DNA of 54,696 nt from Streptomyces phaeoluteigriseus (GTDB taxonomy: Bacteria > Actinomycetota > Actinomycetes > Streptomycetales > Streptomycetaceae): NCBI RefSeq assembly GCF_001896135.2, contig NZ_MPOH02000015.1, positions 429,620 to 484,315 on the forward strand, written 5' to 3'. The position numbers and the translations under genes are program-made. The notes under the pieces are model-generated. The model made no database searches. It had not been told where the DNA came from and saw nothing but the letters and a program-made list of their open reading frames with translations. Positions 51,390-54,696 of the stretch are shown piece by piece (the first letter of the stretch is position 1; every line of letters begins with the position of its first letter).

Positions 51390-52510
51390 CAGATCTCCAT
51401 CCCGAACGGCCGGGTGAACCGGACGTCACCCTCGACCATGTCTCGCATGTCTTCGACGTTGTGGCGGAACATCAGCATCCGCTCGATGCCGAACCCGAAG
51501 GCGAACCCGCTGTACTTCTCCGGGTCGACGCCGCAGGCGGTCAGCACCTTGGGGTTGACCATGCCGCAGCCGCCCAGCTCGATCCAGCCCTCGCTGGAGC
51601 AGGTGCGGCAGGGCCGGTCGGGGTTGCCGACGGACTCGCCGCGGCAGACGTAGCACACCATGTCCATCTCGGCGGACGGCTCGGTGAAGGGGAAGAAGTT
51701 CGGGCGCAGCCGGGTCTTCATGCCCTCGCCGAACAGCGACTGGACCATGTGGTCCAGGGTGCCCTTGAGGTCGGCCATGGTCAGGCCCTCGTCCACGGCG
51801 AGCAGCTCGACCTGGTGGAAGACGGGCGTGTGCGTGGCGTCCAGCTCGTCGGTGCGGTAGACGCGGCCGGGGCAGATCACGTACACCGGCAGCTCACGGC
51901 TGAGCAGCGAGCGGATCTGCACGGGCGAGGTGTGGGTGCGCAGCACGACACCGGACTCGGTGCCGCCGCCGGGGCCCTTCACGAAGAACGTGTCGGCCTC
52001 GCCGCGGGCCGGGTGGTCCGGGCCGATGTTCAGGGCGTCGAAGTTGAACCACTCGGCCTCGACCTGCGGGCCCTCGGCGACCTCGTAGCCCATGGCGACG
52101 AAGACGTCCTCGATGCGCTCCGAGAGCGTGGTGAGCGGGTGGCGGGCGCCGGCCGGCACGCGGTCGTAGGGCAGTGTGACGTCCACCGCCTCCTCGACCA
52201 GGACGCGCGCGTCGCGGTCGGCCTCCAGTTCCTCCTGCCGGGCGGCGAGGCCCTTGTTCACCGCGCCGCGGGCCTGGCCGACGAGCTTGCCGGCGGCGGC
52301 CTTCGCGTGCGGGGGCAGTGCGCCGATCTCGCGGTTGGCGAGGGCCAGCGGGGAGGCGCCGCCGGTGTGGGCGACCTTGGCCTCCTGGAGTGCGTCGAGG
52401 GAGTCCGCGGCGGCGAAGGCGGCGAGCGCCTCGTCCCGCATGCGCTCGATCTCTTCCGGTTTCAAGGCCTCGACCTCTACAGGGTCGTACGACTTATTCG
52501 GTGCCGACAT
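51389..52510 (-). CDS. pheS: phenylalanine-tRNA ligase alpha subunit
   Basis: A 373-residue class II synthetase catalytic subunit. An N-terminal coiled-coil (about 15-95) is followed by the catalytic core: motif 1 region GYEVAEGPQVEAEWFNFDAL, motif 2 LLSRELPVYVICPGRVYRTD, the substrate region HTPVFHQVELLAVDEG, the FFPFTEPSAEMDMVC strand and motif 3 GFAFGFGIERMLMFRH. It forms phenylalanyl-AMP and transfers Phe to tRNA-Phe. It is the first gene of the pheST pair. The 130-base upstream spacer has no T-box or convincing leader. Confidence 0.96.
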   Translation of the reverse strand: MSAPNKSYDPVEVEALKPEEIERMRDEALAAFAAADSLDALQEAKVAHTGGASPLALANREIGALPPHAKAAAGKLVGQARGAVNKGLAARQEELEADRDARVLVEEAVDVTLPYDRVPAGARHPLTTLSERIEDVFVAMGYEVAEGPQVEAEWFNFDALNIGPDHPARGEADTFFVKGPGGGTESGVVLRTHTSPVQIRSLLSRELPVYVICPGRVYRTDELDATHTPVFHQVELLAVDEGLTMADLKGTLDHMVQSLFGEGMKTRLRPNFFPFTEPSAEMDMVCYVCRGESVGNPDRPCRTCSSEGWIELGGCGMVNPKVLTACGVDPEKYSGFAFGFGIERMLMFRHNVEDMRDMVEGDVRFTRPFGMEI

Positions 52511-52640
52511 CTCTTCCCGTGCTTCCGATTGGCTGGCTGAAGGTCCCCGTCACCGACTCACTCGGAGGGCCGTCCATGGGACACAAAGGTGCCAAAGGCC
52601 GAGTCTAACGGGGTACGGACGAACGGATGCGCCCGCGGGG

Positions 52641-53780
52641 CTAGGCCAGATAGGCCGGGACCGCCACGGGCAACGTAAATCGGAACTCGGCGCCGCCGCC
52701 GGGGGCGCGGCCGACCGTGATGACACCGCCGTGGGCTTCGACGATGCCCTTGACGATGTACAGCCCGAGGCCCGTCCCGCCGCGCTTGCTGCCCCGCCAG
52801 AAGCGGGTGAAGACGCGGTTCATGGACTCCTCCGGGATGCCGGTGCCCTCGTCGCTCACGATGACCGACGTGCCGGTGTCCTCCCCTTCGCGGGGGGACC
52901 GGGCGGGCGTGACGTCAATGGTGACGGTTCCCTCGCCGTGGCGCACCGCATTTTCGATGAGGTTGCTGAGCACCTGGTCGACCTTGTCCGGGTCGGCCCA
53001 CAGGGCGGGCAGCGGCTGCTGGATCCGCAGCAGGAACCGGTCGGCGGGCTGGCCTGCGGCGACGTAGGCCTGGATGTGCCGGCCGACGGCGGCGCCCATG
53101 TCGACGGGCTGGCGACGCAGCTCCAGCCGGCCCGAGTCGATCCGGGAGATGTCGAGCAGCTCGGCGATGAGCCGGGTGACGCGGTCGGCGTCGGCGTCGA
53201 CCGTCTCCAGCATCAGCCGCTTCTGGTCGTCGGTGAAGCGCGTCCACTTGGCGAGGAGCGTGGCGGTGAAGCCCTTCACGGAGGTGAGGGGGGAGCGCAG
53301 CTCGTGGGCGACGGTGGCGATCAGCTCGGCGTGGCTGCGCTCGGTGCGGCGGCGGGCCTCGGTGTCGCGGAGGGAGACGACGACGCGGCGGACGGGGCCG
53401 GTGGGCCCGCTGCGGACGTACCGGGCGGAGGCGAGGACCTCGCGCCCGCCGGGCAGCAGCAGGTTCCGCTCGGGCTGGCCCACCCGGATGGCGAGGCCGC
53501 TGTACGGGTCGGTCAGCTGCCACCAGCGCCGGCCTTCGAGGTCCTCCAGCGGCAGGGCCTTGTCGAGCCGCTGCCCGAGTGCTTCGGCGGCGGGGACGGC
53601 GGTGATGCGCTCGGCGGCGGCGTTGAAGCAGACGACGTACCCGTGCTCGTCGGCGACGACCAGCCCGTCGGGCAGGTCGTCGGGGTCGATACCGGGTCCG
53701 GCGAGGTCACCGGCCGGTCGGGCCCCGGGCGGGCGCTCCGGTCCACTGGCTCCCGGCGCCCTGCTCGTGCCGACACTCAT
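52641..53780 (-). CDS. soluble PAS-domain sensor histidine kinase
   Basis: A 379-residue kinase with no membrane segment, so it is cytoplasmic. A PAS domain (about 35-140: LPDGLVVADEHGYVVCFNAA) is followed by HisKA with the phospho-acceptor His159 in VAHELRSPLTSVKGF. The HATPase domain has LIENAVRHGEG (N box), VSDEGTGIPEE (G1), RFWRGSKRGGTGLGLYIVKG (F/G2) and FTLPVAVPA at the end. No response regulator gene is adjacent. The input may be an internal ligand such as heme or flavin, but none is recognisable. Confidence 0.9.
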   Translation of the reverse strand: MSVGTSRAPGASGPERPPGARPAGDLAGPGIDPDDLPDGLVVADEHGYVVCFNAAAERITAVPAAEALGQRLDKALPLEDLEGRRWWQLTDPYSGLAIRVGQPERNLLLPGGREVLASARYVRSGPTGPVRRVVVSLRDTEARRRTERSHAELIATVAHELRSPLTSVKGFTATLLAKWTRFTDDQKRLMLETVDADADRVTRLIAELLDISRIDSGRLELRRQPVDMGAAVGRHIQAYVAAGQPADRFLLRIQQPLPALWADPDKVDQVLSNLIENAVRHGEGTVTIDVTPARSPREGEDTGTSVIVSDEGTGIPEESMNRVFTRFWRGSKRGGTGLGLYIVKGIVEAHGGVITVGRAPGGGAEFRFTLPVAVPAYLA

Positions 53781-53827
53781 CCCCGTGTCCCACCTCCCAG
53801 ACGAGGACCCCCGAGCTGGTCACCCTA

Positions 53828-54670
53828 CTAGCTCTCGGTGACGGAGCGGCACCCTCCGGAGGCGCGCTGTGCACGGGCCGACGCGTAGAGACATACGGCC
53901 GCGGCGGTCGCGAGGTTCAGACTCTCGGCCTTCCCGTGTATCGGGACGCGCACGACGGCGTCCGCGAGGGCCCTGGTCTCCTCCGGCAGCCCCCAGGCCT
54001 CGTTGCCGAAGACCCAGGCCGTGGGGCCGCCCATGGTGCCCTCGTCCAGCTCGTCGTCGAGGTCGTCCTCGCCCGCGCCGTCGGCGGCGAGGATGCGCAC
54101 GCCGGCGTCCCTGAGGCCTGCGACGGCCCGCTCGACGGGCACGCCGACGGCGACCGGCAGGTGGAAGAGCGAGCCGACCGAGGCGCGTACGGCCTTGGGG
54201 TTGTACAGGTCGACGGAGGCGTCGGTGAGGACGACGGCGTCGGCGCCGGCCGCGTCGGCGCAGCGCAGGACGGTGCCGGCGTTGCCGGGGTCGCGGACGT
54301 GCGCGAGGACCGCGACGAGCTTCGGACGGGCGGCGAGGATGTCGTCGAAGGGGGTGTCGATGAACCGGCACACGCCCACGAGGCCCTGCGGGGTGACGGT
54401 GGTGGAGATGTCCTCGATGACCTGCCCGTCGGCGAGGTGGACGCGGGCGCCGGCCTCCCGGGCCTCGCCGATGATGTCGGCGTGGCGCTCCGCGGCCTCG
54501 GGGGTGGCGAAGAGTTCCACGAGGGTGTCCGGGTGCGCGGCCGCCTCCCGTACGGCCTGCGGGCCTTCCGCGAGGACAGCCGCTCCTTCCCCCGGAAGTT
54601 CCGCCGCGCGAGGCGCCTGGCGGCGGAGACGCGGGGCGAGCGGGGGAGATGAGGTCGGGGTGGCGGGCAT
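53828..54670 (-). CDS. TrmH/SpoU family rRNA 2'-O-methyltransferase with a scrambled N-terminus
   Basis: About 280 residues. The catalytic part shows SpoU motif 1 (VRDPGNAGTVLRCADAAGAD), motif 2 (WVFGNEAWGLPEETRAL) and motif 3 (AESLNLATAAAVCLYASA). It methylates ribose in rRNA or tRNA. The first 35 residues in the open frame (TSSPPLAPRLRRQAPR) look wrong. A different frame at about 54577-54640 encodes SPRVSAARRLARRNFRGKER, the expected N-terminal substrate-binding segment. Three separate base losses (near 54576, 54644 and 54658) cancel each other, leaving one open frame with a false N-terminus. Start taken at ATG 54670. A GTG lies at 54676. Confidence 0.85.
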   Translation of the reverse strand: MPATPTSSPPLAPRLRRQAPRAAELPGEGAAVLAEGPQAVREAAAHPDTLVELFATPEAAERHADIIGEAREAGARVHLADGQVIEDISTTVTPQGLVGVCRFIDTPFDDILAARPKLVAVLAHVRDPGNAGTVLRCADAAGADAVVLTDASVDLYNPKAVRASVGSLFHLPVAVGVPVERAVAGLRDAGVRILAADGAGEDDLDDELDEGTMGGPTAWVFGNEAWGLPEETRALADAVVRVPIHGKAESLNLATAAAVCLYASARAQRASGGCRSVTES

Positions 54671-54696
54671 CTTCACCTTCGGTGGGTCGGCGGAAC

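Noticed and set aside
52480..52577. Small frame starting MDGPPSESVTG upstream of and overlapping pheS, considered as a Phe leader peptide.
   Set aside because: It has a single Phe codon, no run of Phe, no terminator after it and runs into pheS. Nothing suggests attenuation.

Overview
The window is chromosomal DNA of a Streptomyces-like actinomycete. It has very high GC with third-position bias, TTG and GTG starts, GGAGG-type ribosome binding sites and no mobile elements. The gene order (metNIQQ, argH, argR-argD-argB-argJ-argC, pheT-pheS, sensor kinase, TrmH) matches, from memory, the SCO1550-SCO1597 part of the S. coelicolor core chromosome. No tRNA, rRNA, CRISPR array, IS element or prophage was seen.

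Layout. 1-8.1 kb: the end of a membrane protein, a TrmH RNA methyltransferase and cobalamin/siroheme genes (cysG-type methyltransferase, a giant bluB-cobT fusion, cobL). 8.2-12.9 kb: a GNAT gene and a methionine ABC transporter operon, metN-metI-metQ-metQ, headed by an apparently leaderless Cys/Met-rich leader peptide and a foldable leader. 13.1-20.5 kb: small membrane proteins, GNAT, sigma-like factor, Tat-exported phosphodiesterase, PlsC-type acyltransferase, a drug exporter with its TetR regulator and a nested operator, and an aldo/keto reductase. 20.7-22.2 kb: argH with an ARG box. 22.3-24.6 kb: a secreted protein, a PPOX-fold protein, a decayed heme peroxidase and a YkuD-like secreted protein. 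24.7-28.1 kb: an extracytoplasmic electron-transfer cluster (ferric-reductase-like membrane flavoprotein, a triple FMN-binding protein, ApbE flavin transferase). 28.3-33.2 kb: the translationally coupled argC-J-B-D operon followed by argR, with an ARG-box promoter inside the end of the gene upstream. 33.2-38.7 kb: a YfhO-type membrane protein and a secreted GH51 arabinofuranosidase. 38.8-48.7 kb: assorted single genes, including a MocR regulator and EamA exporter with overlapping start codons, a GHL10 hydrolase, 3-hydroxyacyl-CoA dehydrogenase, NUDIX, an HTH/TPR regulator and a SpoIIE-type phosphatase. 48.8-54.7 kb: pheT-pheS with a terminator array, a soluble PAS histidine kinase and a second TrmH methyltransferase.

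The most pervasive feature is a set of frame breaks in at least ten otherwise well-conserved genes, including the essential pheT and the arginine gene argD. Nearly all can be repaired by restoring one base, usually in a short G or C run. This fits base-loss errors in the assembly far better than biological decay. One remnant (heme peroxidase, 23.5 kb) looks truly degraded. In the frame-broken entries the coordinates span the whole repaired gene, and the break is located in the text.

The observations most worth following up are the Cys/Met leader peptide and leader RNA ahead of metNIQQ, the triple-FMN electron-transfer cluster, the concentrically nested TetR operator, the overlapping start codons of the MocR/EamA pair, and the parallel architecture of the two arginine promoters.
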